Origin: an uncultured Mordavella sp.
Lineage (GTDB): Bacteria; Bacillota; Clostridia; Lachnospirales; Lachnospiraceae
Assembly: GCA_902406105.1 (NCBI GenBank)
Contig: CABPCP010000038.1
Location: 1-26,334, forward strand
Length of the DNA stretch: 26,334 nucleotides
Reading direction: 5' to 3'
In this document: positions 1 to 7,338 of the stretch, piece after piece
How the letters are laid out: each line of letters opens with the position of its first letter
Numbering within the stretch: position 1 is the first letter of the stretch
The notes under the pieces: model-generated
Seen by the model: the letters and a program-made list of their open reading frames with translations, nothing else
Databases searched by the model: none
What the model was told of the DNA's origin: nothing
Program-made: the position numbers and the translations under genes

Positions 1-938
1 GGGGCTGCTGCGGATTGAGCGCGGTAGAAGATGCCAGAAGAGTAGCGGCAGCCCTGGATATTCCTTATTATGTCATGAATTTCAGACAGGAATTTAAAAA
101 ACATGTCATAGATTATTTTGTGGGAGAGTATCTGAAAGGACGTACCCCCAATCCCTGTATCGCCTGCAACCGGTTTGTAAAATGGGAAGCTCTTCTTCAA
201 AGAAGCATGGCTATCGGGGCGGATTATATCGCTACCGGACACTATGCCCAGATCGAGCGCCTGCCCAATGGGAGACTGGCGCTCCACACGGCGGCTTCCG
301 GCGTGAAAGACCAGACATACGCCTTATATAATCTTACCCAGGAGCAGCTTGAGAGGACCCTGATGCCGGTTGGGGCCTACGAGAAAAAAGAAATCAGGAA
401 GATGGCTGAGGATCTGGGGCTTAAGGTGGCTGAAAAGCCGGACAGCCAGGATATCTGTTTTGTGCCGGACGGCGACTATGCTTCCTACATCCGGGAATAT
501 AGCCGGCAGAAGATCGAGCCTGGGAATTTCGTTCTTTCTGACGGAACAGTAGTGGGGCGTCATAAAGGTATTATCCACTATACGGTGGGGCAGAGAAAAG
601 GACTGGGGCTTTCTATGGGAAGCCCGGTATTTGTCCTGGAGATCCGGCCGCAGACCAATGAGATCGTAGTGGGAACGGCCAAAGAGTCCATGACCGCGGC
701 CGTGCGGGCCAGACAGGTGAATTTTATGGCTGTCCCAGACCTGAAGGAGCCAAGAAGAGTGTGGGCCAAGATCCGGTATAACCACCGGGGAGCCTGGTGT
801 ACCGTAGAGAAAACAGGGTCTGACGAGATCCTTTGTACTTTTGAGGAGGAGCAGAGAGCCGTCACGCCAGGGCAGGCGGTGGTCCTGTATGAAGATGGAT
901 ATGTCCTGGGAGGAGGAACGATCACTGGAAATGAATAG
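1..938 (+). CDS. mnmA: tRNA-specific 2-thiouridylase MnmA (5' truncated by window edge)
   Basis: MnmA places sulfur on C2 of the wobble uridine of tRNA-Lys, -Glu and -Gln, using ATP and a persulfide donor, in the cytoplasm. The open frame already runs at base 3, reading [19 protein letters not shown], so the true start and the N-terminal ATP-binding SGGxDS loop lie before the window. The two expected catalytic cysteines are visible: one in the stretch [12 protein letters not shown], the other in [13 protein letters not shown]. The C-terminal beta-barrel part is complete and ends at a TAG at 936-938. That stop lies inside the first codons of the next gene, so the two are probably co-transcribed. 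Family assignment is firm. Only the missing N-terminus is unknown. A TTG at 15 could be mistaken for a start, but it falls in the middle of the conserved domain. Confidence 0.95.
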   Translation, partial: GCCGLSAVEDARRVAAALDIPYYVMNFRQEFKKHVIDYFVGEYLKGRTPNPCIACNRFVKWEALLQRSMAIGADYIATGHYAQIERLPNGRLALHTAASGVKDQTYALYNLTQEQLERTLMPVGAYEKKEIRKMAEDLGLKVAEKPDSQDICFVPDGDYASYIREYSRQKIEPGNFVLSDGTVVGRHKGIIHYTVGQRKGLGLSMGSPVFVLEIRPQTNEIVVGTAKESMTAAVRARQVNFMAVPDLKEPRRVWAKIRYNHRGAWCTVEKTGSDEILCTFEEEQRAVTPGQAVVLYEDGYVLGGGTITGNE

Positions 939-975
939 GCAGAAAATGAACAGACAAGAAATGAACAGACAGAGC
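931..975 (+). repeat. Three tandem 15-bp units carrying alternative start codons
   Basis: Units 931-945, 946-960 and 961-975 each begin with ATG and encode [10 protein letters not shown] and MNRQS. Unit 1 also contains the mnmA TAG stop at 936-938. The units differ by a few substitutions and look like a slippage or duplication product at the start of the phosphatase gene. Confidence 0.8.
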
Positions 976-1776
976 GTAAGGGCGGACGTGCATATGCATT
1001 CGTCCTTTTCCCATGATTCCCAGACGGGGCCGGAAGAGATGATACAGGCAGCCCTTGAGAAAGGTCTTGAAATGGTATGTTTTACAGACCATTTTGATAA
1101 GGATGATATGGAGTGGGGGGAAGAAAGCATCTTTGACCCGGAAGAATATTTCCGCATCCTTGCGCCCCTTCAGAAGAAGTACCAGGGAAAGATCGATGTA
1201 AGGATCGGGGTCGAGCTGGGATTAAGGCCGTATCTTGGAGACTACTATCGGGAATTTGTATCTGCGCATCCCTTTGATTTTGTGATCGGTTCTGTCCATT
1301 GCGTCGGAGGTTTTGATCCGGCGACGGGAAAGCTTTTCGAGGGAAGGACAGATGAGGAGGCATATCGGGCGGCATTCGCGGAAACACTGGAAGATATCCG
1401 GGCATTTCAGGATTTTGACGTGCTGGGCCATCTGGATTATGTGATCCGTTACGGCAAGACGAGGGAGAAAGAATATTCCTATCGGAAATTTTCCCGGGAG
1501 ATCGATGGGATCCTAAAGTTTTTGATCGAAAATGGAAAAGGACTGGAATTGAATACGGCTGGGCTCAAATACGGACTTCCTTTCGCCCATCCCCATCCGG
1601 AGGTGCTGAAACGTTACCGGGAGCTGGGAGGAGAGATCATTACGGTAGGGGCGGACGGCCATTGCCCAGAGCATATCGCCTATGATTTTGATGTGGTGAC
1701 GAGTCTTCTGGAGGAATGTGGTTTCCGCTATTACGCGGAATTTAAGAATAGAAAACCAGAGTTCTATAGATTATAG
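931..1776 (+). CDS. PHP-domain phosphatase, HisJ histidinol-phosphatase family
   Basis: A PHP-fold metal-dependent phosphoesterase of about 281 residues. The family includes histidinol-phosphatase, which makes histidinol from histidinol phosphate. Visible metal-ligand motifs are [12 protein letters not shown] near the N-terminus, [31 protein letters not shown] and, at the end, GADGHCPEH. Length and motif order fit the HisJ-type family. No other histidine genes are nearby, so the substrate is inferred only from family. The start is ambiguous. Three in-frame ATGs at 931, 946 and 961 each open a 15-base unit coding MNRQ plus one residue. AGGAGG at 911-916 is the best ribosome site and is nearest to 931, though its 14-base spacing is long. 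With the start at 931 the gene overlaps the mnmA stop by 8 bases, which suggests translational coupling. Confidence 0.85.
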   Translation: MNRQKMNRQEMNRQSVRADVHMHSSFSHDSQTGPEEMIQAALEKGLEMVCFTDHFDKDDMEWGEESIFDPEEYFRILAPLQKKYQGKIDVRIGVELGLRPYLGDYYREFVSAHPFDFVIGSVHCVGGFDPATGKLFEGRTDEEAYRAAFAETLEDIRAFQDFDVLGHLDYVIRYGKTREKEYSYRKFSREIDGILKFLIENGKGLELNTAGLKYGLPFAHPHPEVLKRYRELGGEIITVGADGHCPEHIAYDFDVVTSLLEECGFRYYAEFKNRKPEFYRL

Positions 1777-1863
1777 ACAGAAGCCTCAGACGTGAATCTA
1801 TATGAAAAAAGTGAAAGAAGCCACGTGTTTGCGGGCATCTTCCATAAAAATACAAATATAGAC

Positions 1864-1892
1864 TTGAATTTTTGCATTGGATTTAGTACAAT
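1864..1892 (+). promoter_or_regulatory. Candidate sigma-A promoter for gap
   Basis: TTGAAT at 1864-1869 and TACAAT at 1887-1892 are separated by 17 bases. The -10 matches 5 of 6 consensus bases and the -35 matches 4 of 6. Transcription would begin near 1899, giving a leader of about 85 bases before gap. The 207-base gap between the PHP gene and gap shows no clear terminator. Confidence 0.6.
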
Positions 1893-1910
1893 TATCTACA
1901 GTTGATGATT

Positions 1911-1927
1911 CTTTAACAATGTTAAAG
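1911..1927. promoter_or_regulatory. Perfect 7-3-7 inverted repeat in the gap leader
   Basis: CTTTAAC (1911-1917), AAT, GTTAAAG (1921-1927). It lies just after the predicted transcription start of gap, a usual place for a repressor operator, and could also fold as a small leader hairpin. I could not match it to a known regulator. Confidence 0.45.
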
Positions 1928-1983
1928 GGTTCACAAATAAAGCCGCGGAAACGGCGAAAACAAACTTTTAGGAGGAATTAATC

Positions 1984-2997
1984 ATGGCAGTAAAAGTAGC
2001 GATTAATGGATTCGGACGTATTGGACGTCTTGCGTTCAGACAGATGTTCGGAGCAGAGGGATATGAGGTGGTTGCGATCAACGACCTGACATCTCCGAAG
2101 ATGCTTGCTCACCTGTTGAAATATGACTCTTCACAGGGCAAATACGCGCTGGCCGATACAGTAAAGGCAACAGACGATTCTATCATTGTTGATGGAAAAG
2201 AAATCAAGATCTACGCAATGGCGAACGCTGAAGAGCTTCCTTGGGGAGAGATCGGAGTAGATGTTGTCCTTGAATGTACAGGATTCTATACATCCAAAGA
2301 AAAAGCTTCCGCTCATGTAAAAGCAGGAGCAAGGAAAGTCGTTATTTCAGCGCCGGCTGGAAACGATCTGCCAACTATCGTATATAATGTAAACCACGAC
2401 ACTTTGAAACCGGAAGACACAGTAATCTCCGCGGCTTCCTGTACGACCAACTGTCTGGCACCGATGGCAAAGGCTCTCAATGACCTTGCGCCGATCAAGT
2501 CTGGTATCATGTGCACCATTCACGCGTATACAGGCGATCAGATGACTCTGGACGGTCCGCAGAGAAAAGGTGATTTAAGAAGATCCCGCGCCGCTGCCTG
2601 CAATATTGTTCCAAACAGCACAGGCGCTGCGAAGGCAATCGGTCTAGTTATCCCAGAGCTGAACGGAAAACTGATCGGGGCCGCTCAGCGTGTTCCGACC
2701 CCGACTGGTTCCACCACGATTCTGACAGCAGTTGTAGAGGGAGCTGTAACAGTTGATCAGATTAATGAAGCTATGAAAGCTGCTTCAAATGAATCCTTTG
2801 GATATAATACAGACGAGATCGTATCCAGCGATATCATCGGTATGAGATATGGTTCTCTGTTTGACGCTACTCAGACAATGGTACTTCCACTGGACAACGG
2901 AACTACACAGGTTCAGGTTGTTTCCTGGTATGACAATGAGAATTCTTACACCAGCCAGATGGTAAGAACAATCAAATATTTCTCTGAATTAGCATAA
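1984..2997 (+). CDS. gap: Type I glyceraldehyde-3-phosphate dehydrogenase
   Basis: This enzyme oxidises glyceraldehyde-3-phosphate to 1,3-bisphosphoglycerate with NAD and inorganic phosphate in glycolysis. The 337-residue length is normal. The N-terminus carries the nucleotide-binding GFGRIGR motif. Asp34 in VVAINDLT is typical of NAD-preferring enzymes. The active site [12 protein letters not shown] places the catalytic cysteine at residue 153, and HAYTGDQ holds the catalytic-histidine region. The start is set by AGGAGG, nine bases upstream of ATG. A strong terminator follows 10 bases after the stop, then pgk. Gap is therefore the first gene of a glycolytic run, with its own promoter and partial read-through expected. 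The glycolytic rather than biosynthetic role is inferred from this context. Confidence 0.97.
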   Translation: MAVKVAINGFGRIGRLAFRQMFGAEGYEVVAINDLTSPKMLAHLLKYDSSQGKYALADTVKATDDSIIVDGKEIKIYAMANAEELPWGEIGVDVVLECTGFYTSKEKASAHVKAGARKVVISAPAGNDLPTIVYNVNHDTLKPEDTVISAASCTTNCLAPMAKALNDLAPIKSGIMCTIHAYTGDQMTLDGPQRKGDLRRSRAAACNIVPNSTGAAKAIGLVIPELNGKLIGAAQRVPTPTGSTTILTAVVEGAVTVDQINEAMKAASNESFGYNTDEIVSSDIIGMRYGSLFDATQTMVLPLDNGTTQVQVVSWYDNENSYTSQMVRTIKYFSELA

Positions 2998-3006
2998 TTA
3001 AGACTC

Positions 3007-3042
3007 AAAAAGGGTCCGGTCTTTCGAGGACCGGACCTTTTT
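3007..3042 (+). terminator. Rho-independent terminator between gap and pgk
   Basis: GTCCGGTC (3014-3021) pairs with GACCGGAC (3029-3036) around a short loop, with flanking A and T runs extending the stem and a T5 tract at 3038-3042. Only 38 bases remain before pgk and no good promoter fits there, so pgk is probably reached by partial read-through. This would set gap mRNA above pgk mRNA. Confidence 0.85.
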
Positions 3043-3080
3043 CTAGGTGATATTTTAATAAGAGTTAAGGAGGCAGACCT

Positions 3081-4274
3081 ATGCTTAACAAGAAATCAGT
3101 TGACGACATTAATGTAAAAGGGAAAAAAGTCCTGGTAAGATGTGATTTCAACGTTCCATTGATCGATGGGAAGATCACAGATGAAAACCGTCTGGTGGCT
3201 GCCCTTCCGACGATCAAAAAGCTGATCGCCGACGGAGGAAAAGTAATCCTTTGTTCTCACCTTGGCAAGCCAAAGGGACAGCCTGTTCCAGAGCTTTCTC
3301 TTGCGCCGGTTGCGGCGCGTTTGTCCGAACTTCTTGGACAGGAAGTAAAATTCGCGGCTGACCCGGAAGTAGTAGGACCAAACGCGAAAGCGGCGGTTGA
3401 GGCTATGAAGGACGGCGACGTGGTTCTTCTTGAGAACACTCGTTATCGGGCAGAAGAAACGAAAAACGGAGAAGAATTCAGCAAAGAACTGGCTTCTCTG
3501 TGTGATGTTTTCGTAAATGACGCGTTTGGAACCGCTCACCGGGCACATTGTTCCAACGTAGGCGTGACCCAGTTTGTGGATACGGCGGTTGTGGGGTATC
3601 TGATGCAAAAAGAGATCGACTTCCTTGGAAACGCGGTCAACAACCCGGAACGTCCATTTGTAGCGATCCTGGGCGGAGCAAAAGTTTCCAGCAAGATCTC
3701 TGTTATTGAAAATCTGCTGGATAAAGTAGATACACTGATCATCGGCGGAGGAATGTCCTATACATTCAGCAAGGCCCAGGGCGGAAGCGTTGGAAAATCC
3801 CTGCTGGAGGAAGATTACTGCCAGTATGCGCTGGATATGCTCCAGAAAGCGAAAGACAAGGGCGTAAAACTTCTGCTCCCGGTGGACACCGTAGTGGCCG
3901 ATGATTTCTCAAATGAAGCCAACAGCAAGGTCGTAAAAGCCGGAGAGATCCCGGAAGATTGGGAAGGCCTGGATATCGGACCGGAGACGGAGAAAATCTT
4001 CTGCGAAGCGGTGAAAGACGCTAAGACGGTAGTATGGAACGGACCAATGGGCTGCTTTGAGATGCCAAACTTCGCGCATGGAACAGAGGCGGTTGCCAAG
4101 GCTCTCGCGGAGACAGACGCTACTACTATCATCGGCGGCGGAGATTCCGCGGCGGCAGTGAACCAGCTTGGATATGGGGATAAAATGACCCACATCTCTA
4201 CTGGCGGCGGAGCTTCCCTGGAATTCCTGGAAGGCAAAGAACTGCCGGGCGTAGCGGCCGCTAACGATAAGTAA
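3081..4274 (+). CDS. pgk: Phosphoglycerate kinase
   Basis: PGK transfers phosphate from 1,3-bisphosphoglycerate to ADP, the first ATP-yielding step of glycolysis. At 397 residues it is full length. Substrate-binding motifs VRCDFNVPL and SHLGKPKG are near the N-terminus, followed by [23 protein letters not shown], the hinge [14 protein letters not shown], then the nucleotide-binding [15 protein letters not shown] and GGGDSAAAV. The C-terminal [19 protein letters not shown] is typical of the family. AAGGAGG lies upstream of ATG at good spacing. It is preceded by the gap terminator and followed by the 228-base repeat-bearing interval before tpiA. The TAA stop at 4272-4274 is also the first bases of a repeat arm. 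Confidence 0.97.
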   Translation: MLNKKSVDDINVKGKKVLVRCDFNVPLIDGKITDENRLVAALPTIKKLIADGGKVILCSHLGKPKGQPVPELSLAPVAARLSELLGQEVKFAADPEVVGPNAKAAVEAMKDGDVVLLENTRYRAEETKNGEEFSKELASLCDVFVNDAFGTAHRAHCSNVGVTQFVDTAVVGYLMQKEIDFLGNAVNNPERPFVAILGGAKVSSKISVIENLLDKVDTLIIGGGMSYTFSKAQGGSVGKSLLEEDYCQYALDMLQKAKDKGVKLLLPVDTVVADDFSNEANSKVVKAGEIPEDWEGLDIGPETEKIFCEAVKDAKTVVWNGPMGCFEMPNFAHGTEAVAKALAETDATTIIGGGDSAAAVNQLGYGDKMTHISTGGGASLEFLEGKELPGVAAANDK

Positions 4275-4277
4275 GCA

Positions 4278-4337
4278 CTTGACGAGAGCGAGCTAAAGGC
4301 GAAGATGGAGTCTTAGTGCTTACTTAGTTCGCCGTAG
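4278..4337 (+). repeat. Intergenic 60-bp repeat, copy A
   Basis: Copy A matches copy B (4397-4456) at 54 of 60 positions. TAAGCACT at 4272-4279, which includes the pgk stop codon, is the exact reverse complement of AGTGCTTA at 4315-4322, giving an 8-bp stem across a 35-base loop. GTTCG (4327-4331) and CGAAC (4342-4346) can form a second small stem. I see no coding content, and I do not recognise a named family. Confidence 0.85.
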
Positions 4338-4352
4338 TTGACGAACGCGAGC
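4338..4352 (+). repeat. Partial third copy of the repeat head
   Basis: The 15 bases TTGACGAACGCGAGC match the head of copies A and B at 13 of 15 positions. They are followed by the short palindrome GCATG-G-CATGC at 4351-4361. This suggests a decayed unit between the two full copies. Confidence 0.55.
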
Positions 4353-4396
4353 ATGGCATGCGAAGCGTGAGTTGTAGCGGAGGTGAACAAACCCGT

Positions 4397-4456
4397 CTTG
4401 ACGAGAGCGAGCCAGAGGCGAAGGTGGAGTCTTAGTGCGAACTTAGTTCGCCGCAG
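4397..4456 (+). repeat. Intergenic 60-bp repeat, copy B
   Basis: Copy B differs from copy A at six positions. Two of them (the GA at 4439-4440) create GCGAAC (4437-4442), which pairs perfectly with GTTCGC (4446-4451) across TTA. In copy A the same place pairs instead with an upstream arm. Copy B ends 46 bases before the tpiA start codon. An open frame that could extend tpiA upstream through this repeat is not credible as protein. Confidence 0.85.
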
Positions 4457-4502
4457 CAATATACAAAAATTGATTTTATTTCATTTTGAAGGAGATAGAG
4501 AA

Positions 4503-5255
4503 ATGGCAAGAAAAAAAATTATCGCAGGCAACTGGAAAATGAACAAAACTCCAAGTGAGGCGGTTGCCCTGGTTGAAGAATTAAAACCATTGGTAGCAAA
4601 TGAGGACGTAGATGTAGTATTCTGTGTTCCGGCTATTGATATTGTTCCTGTTGTAGAGGCTTGTAAAGGAACGAATATCCAGGTTGGCGCTGAGAATATG
4701 TATTTCGAGGAGAGCGGCGCTTACACAGGCGAGATCGCTCCTGCCATGCTTGTAGACGCAGGCGTGAAATACGTAGTTCTTGGACATTCTGAGAGAAGAG
4801 ATTACTTTGGAGAGACCAACGAAGATGTGAATAAGAAAGTCCTGAAAGCATTTGAGCATGGCATTACGCCGATCATGTGCTGCGGCGAGACCCTGGAGCA
4901 GAGAGAGCAGGGCGTGACCATGGACTTTATCCGTCAGCAGGTGAAAGTAGGACTTCAGAACGTGACGGCTGACCAGGCAAAAGCTATGGTGATCGCATAT
5001 GAGCCGATCTGGGCTATTGGAACTGGCAAGACTGCTACTACAGAGCAGGCAGAGGAAGTGTGCAAGGGAATCCGTGAGTGCGTGGCAGAAGTGTATGATG
5101 CGGCTACCGCAGAAGAGATCCGCATCCAGTACGGCGGATCTGTCAACGCGGGAAACGCGGCAGAGCTGTTTGCTCAGGCTGATATTGACGGCGGATTAGT
5201 AGGCGGAGCTTCTCTGAAGGCGGATTTTGGAAAGATCGTAAACTATAATAAATAG
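4503..5255 (+). CDS. tpiA: Triosephosphate isomerase
   Basis: TpiA interconverts dihydroxyacetone phosphate and glyceraldehyde-3-phosphate. The 250-residue protein from ATG 4503 has the normal length. Visible motifs are NWKMN with catalytic Lys12, GHSERR with His96, [11 protein letters not shown] with catalytic Glu167 in the flexible loop, then GGSVNAGN and VGGASLK for phosphate binding. The start is fixed by AAGGAG just upstream and by the conserved [14 protein letters not shown] opening. A longer in-frame start at 4383 would add 40 residues translated from the intergenic repeat and is rejected. A terminator follows 46 bases after the stop, closing the gap-pgk-tpiA unit. Confidence 0.97.
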   Translation: MARKKIIAGNWKMNKTPSEAVALVEELKPLVANEDVDVVFCVPAIDIVPVVEACKGTNIQVGAENMYFEESGAYTGEIAPAMLVDAGVKYVVLGHSERRDYFGETNEDVNKKVLKAFEHGITPIMCCGETLEQREQGVTMDFIRQQVKVGLQNVTADQAKAMVIAYEPIWAIGTGKTATTEQAEEVCKGIRECVAEVYDAATAEEIRIQYGGSVNAGNAAELFAQADIDGGLVGGASLKADFGKIVNYNK

Positions 5256-5301
5256 CCACGATTTTGCAGAATATAGCGAAAAGATAGGGGAGACCCATTG
5301 G

Positions 5302-5345
5302 AAGGCGGTTTACTTGTAATCATATACAAGGCAGACCGCCTTTTT
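5302..5345 (+). terminator. Rho-independent terminator after tpiA
   Basis: AAGGCGGT (5302-5309) pairs with ACCGCCTT (5335-5342), and an inner CTTGTA/TACAAG (5313-5318 / 5325-5330) extends the hairpin. A T-tract runs 5341-5345. This separates the glycolytic genes from the accessory insert that follows. Confidence 0.85.
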
Positions 5346-5396
5346 CAACAGTCCGGCAAAGTATGAAAGATTTCCTGTATTTTTCAAACTGTCTCA

Positions 5397-5426
5397 TTGC
5401 AAGCTTTATGACCCATCCTCTATAAT
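5397..5426 (+). promoter_or_regulatory. Candidate promoter for the alkyltransferase-like gene
   Basis: TTGCAA at 5397-5402 and a perfect TATAAT at 5421-5426 are spaced 18 bases. Transcription would begin around 5433, almost on the AGGAGG ribosome site (5433-5438), so the leader would be only about 14 bases. Confidence 0.6.
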
Positions 5427-5446
5427 GAAGGCAGGAGGTGGATGAT

Positions 5447-5941
5447 ATGGCTCATGAAGAGAAGAAAGATTTTAACGCAATGTTATATAAAGAAACTGAT
5501 ATGCCTAAAATACAGATTGTAACAGATGAGGCGACGATCCAAAAATACGGCGGCCAACGGATGTATTTTGCTCCGCCCCTTACGTACGATAAGCTCATGA
5601 AAACCGTTCCCTGCGGGAAGGTGATCACGGTGGGAGCTATCAGAGAATATCTGGCTAAAACCAATGGAGCCGATTTTACAGACCCAATAACAGCGGGAAT
5701 CTTTGTGTCTATCGCGGCATGGGCAAGTCATCAGCGGGCTGAAAATGAGACACCCTATTGGCGGACTTTGAAGGCAAACGGCGAGTTAAATCCCAAATAT
5801 CCAGGCGGCACCGAAGCCCAGAGAGAAAAGCTAGAGGCAGAGGGACATACGGTTATCCAAAGGGGCCGGAAAAATATCCGCTATTATGTAAAGGACTATG
5901 AAAAGGTTCTTTTCGGCCTGGATTTGGCAAAAAGGGAGTGA
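5447..5941 (+). CDS. MGMT/alkyltransferase-like (ATL) domain protein
   Basis: A 164-residue protein whose middle and C-terminal parts resemble the DNA-binding domain of O6-methylguanine-DNA methyltransferase. The match is VPCGKVITVGAIREYLAK, then PYWRTLKANGELNPKYPGG and QREKLEAEGH. Methyltransferases carry a PCHR motif with the methyl-accepting cysteine; here the equivalent site reads PYWR. That fits an alkyltransferase-like protein, which in other bacteria binds alkylated guanine and flags it for repair rather than repairing it. ATG 5447 is chosen over GTG 5438 because AGGAGG is 8 bases upstream of the ATG and overlaps the GTG. The gene begins a three-gene insert between tpiA and gpmI. The biochemical role is inferred from motifs; the roughly 45 N-terminal residues are unassigned. 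Confidence 0.75.
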   Translation: MAHEEKKDFNAMLYKETDMPKIQIVTDEATIQKYGGQRMYFAPPLTYDKLMKTVPCGKVITVGAIREYLAKTNGADFTDPITAGIFVSIAAWASHQRAENETPYWRTLKANGELNPKYPGGTEAQREKLEAEGHTVIQRGRKNIRYYVKDYEKVLFGLDLAKRE

Positions 5942-5947
5942 AAAGAA

Positions 5948-6373
5948 ATGGATCATATCAAGATGGGGCTGATCCGCAGCGGAAATACGAAGCTTACGCC
6001 TTTGAGCAGTGATGGGGACTTGACGGATTATCTGTGGCCGATCCTGCGGGAGATCATCAAAACAGCCATTGAAAACGGGCAGAACCTGATCGTGGAAGGC
6101 TGCTATGTTCCATTTGACTGGCGCAGAGATTTTGAGCCTAAGTATCTTTCAGAGATAAAATACTACTGTCTTGTTATGAGCGGCGATTATGTGAAGCTTC
6201 ATTTTCAAGAGATCAAGAAATATGCGGATATTGCAGAAAAGCGGCTGGATGACAGTGGATATACGATGGAAACCGCGTTGGAGGAAAACAGGAAGATTCT
6301 AGAGCAGTGCAGGGACTGCGGGAAGGAATATATTTTGATCGCGGATAAGTACCAAGTGGATATTGATCTGTGA
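5948..6373 (+). pseudogene. Nucleotide-kinase-like protein lacking its N-terminal P-loop (probable truncated gene)
   Basis: The 141 residues resemble the middle and C-terminal parts of adenylate-kinase-like or 2-phosphoglycerate-kinase-like proteins of Clostridia, from MDHIKMGLIRSGNTKLTP through LIVEGCYVPFDW to a C-terminal YILIADKYQVDIDL. In that family a Walker A loop (GxxxxGKS/T) of about 35-50 residues precedes this region. None is present, because the preceding gene ends 6 bases upstream. The frame is open and in the same frame as that gene, separated by TGA (5939-5941) and two codons, so read-through would give a fusion. GGGAG at 5934-5938 could serve as a ribosome site. Without a P-loop it cannot be a normal ATP-dependent kinase. 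It is either a decaying remnant or a repurposed fragment. Family recall is from memory. Confidence 0.6.
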
Positions 6374-6386
6374 AAGATAAGAAAGG

Positions 6387-6415
6387 TTTTCAAAATCAGA
6401 AAATTGTTGTATAAT
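6387..6415 (+). promoter_or_regulatory. Candidate promoter for the alpha/beta hydrolase gene
   Basis: TTTTCA at 6387-6392 and a perfect TATAAT at 6410-6415 lie 17 bases apart, directly after the truncated kinase gene. Start of transcription would be near 6422, with AGGAGG ahead of the ATG at 6442. Confidence 0.65.
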
Positions 6416-6441
6416 AGCATCCGGTAACAAGGAGGATTTAT

Positions 6442-7266
6442 ATGAAATATCTTGAAATACCGATTCAGACAGAAGATTCCCTGGAATACGCAAGGTTAGA
6501 AACGTATCTCCTGGATACGCCGGGCGAGAAGATCCGGATTCAGAAGCGGCCGATGATCGTGATCTGTCCGGGCGGCGGCTACTATAAGCTGAGCTACCGG
6601 GAGGGCGAGCCCTTAGCGATTCATTTTTTGAATCAGGGATACCACGCCTGTGTGCTCCGGTATTCGGTGCTCCCCGCAAGGTACCCGACGCCGCTTCTGG
6701 AGTTGGGAGAGGTAATGAAGCTGATCCATGGGCATGCAGAAGAGTGGCATGTGGATACCAGCCATATTATCCTGCACGGCGCATCGGCAGGAGGCCATTT
6801 AGCGGGAATGCTGGGAGTGTTCTGGAACCAGGAATGGCTTGCGGACAGGCTTGGCACAACGGCTGAGACGCTGCGTCCGGCAGGACTGCTTCTGAGTTAT
6901 CCTGTGATCACAGCGATGGACCCGGAAGGGCACCTGGAAAGCTTCCGCAATCTGCTGGGGGAAGAATTTGAGAAGGAAAAAGAGAGGTTTTCTCTGGAGC
7001 TGCAAGTGACGAAGGATACACCGCCTGTTTTTCTGTGGCATACCGCGGCAGATGAATCGGTGCCGGTAGAGAATTCCTTCCTTATGGCAATGGCACTGAA
7101 AAAAGCAGGCGTTCCGGTGGAACTGCATATTTTCCCGGAAGGAGCCCATGGACTGAGCCTGGCGTCGCCGCTGGTGGAGCGGCTGGATGGATCTGGCGTG
7201 GAGGAATCCTGCCAATGCTGGATCGATTTGGCGCAAGCTTGGCTAAAGCGGTTATGCGAGAAGTAA
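6442..7266 (+). CDS. Alpha/beta hydrolase, acetyl-esterase-like
   Basis: A 274-residue cytoplasmic serine hydrolase with no signal peptide. The oxyanion segment is PGGGYYKLSYREGEPLA near residue 43. The nucleophile elbow HGASAGG puts the catalytic serine near residue 115. Asp204 in HTAADESVP and His236 in EGAHG complete the triad. The order and spacing match the BD-FAE/acetyl-xylan-esterase-like branch, which removes acetyl groups from sugars or other small esters. The substrate cannot be read from sequence. It has its own promoter and an AGGAGG site and is the last gene of the insert before gpmI. The pairing with glycolysis genes may be only positional. Confidence 0.85.
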   Translation: MKYLEIPIQTEDSLEYARLETYLLDTPGEKIRIQKRPMIVICPGGGYYKLSYREGEPLAIHFLNQGYHACVLRYSVLPARYPTPLLELGEVMKLIHGHAEEWHVDTSHIILHGASAGGHLAGMLGVFWNQEWLADRLGTTAETLRPAGLLLSYPVITAMDPEGHLESFRNLLGEEFEKEKERFSLELQVTKDTPPVFLWHTAADESVPVENSFLMAMALKKAGVPVELHIFPEGAHGLSLASPLVERLDGSGVEESCQCWIDLAQAWLKRLCEK

Positions 7267-7271
7267 CTGCT

Positions 7272-7300
7272 TTGGGGAAAGCGGCAGCGAGCACTGTAAT
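7272..7300 (+). promoter_or_regulatory. Weak candidate promoter ahead of gpmI
   Basis: TTGGGG at 7272-7277 and TGTAAT at 7295-7300 are 17 bases apart. The -35 matches only three consensus bases. gpmI could instead be read from the hydrolase promoter at 6387, since only 72 bases separate the genes and no terminator is visible. Confidence 0.25.
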
Positions 7301-7338
7301 TTGGCAATAGACAAGAAACGATAGAAGGAGAGCAAATC

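Noticed and set aside
1911..1927. The gap leader palindrome as a Rex operator
   Set aside because: The half-sites are CTTTAAC and GTTAAAG, which do not give the TTGTTAA/TTAACAA order of known clostridial Rex sites.
3043..3080. A separate pgk promoter after the gap terminator
   Set aside because: TGATATTTT resembles an extended -10, but no -35 fits and the space is too small.
4383..4502. A 40-residue N-terminal extension of triosephosphate isomerase
   Set aside because: The residues come from the intergenic repeat and resemble no isomerase N-terminus. ATG 4503 with AAGGAG and the conserved opening is the real start.
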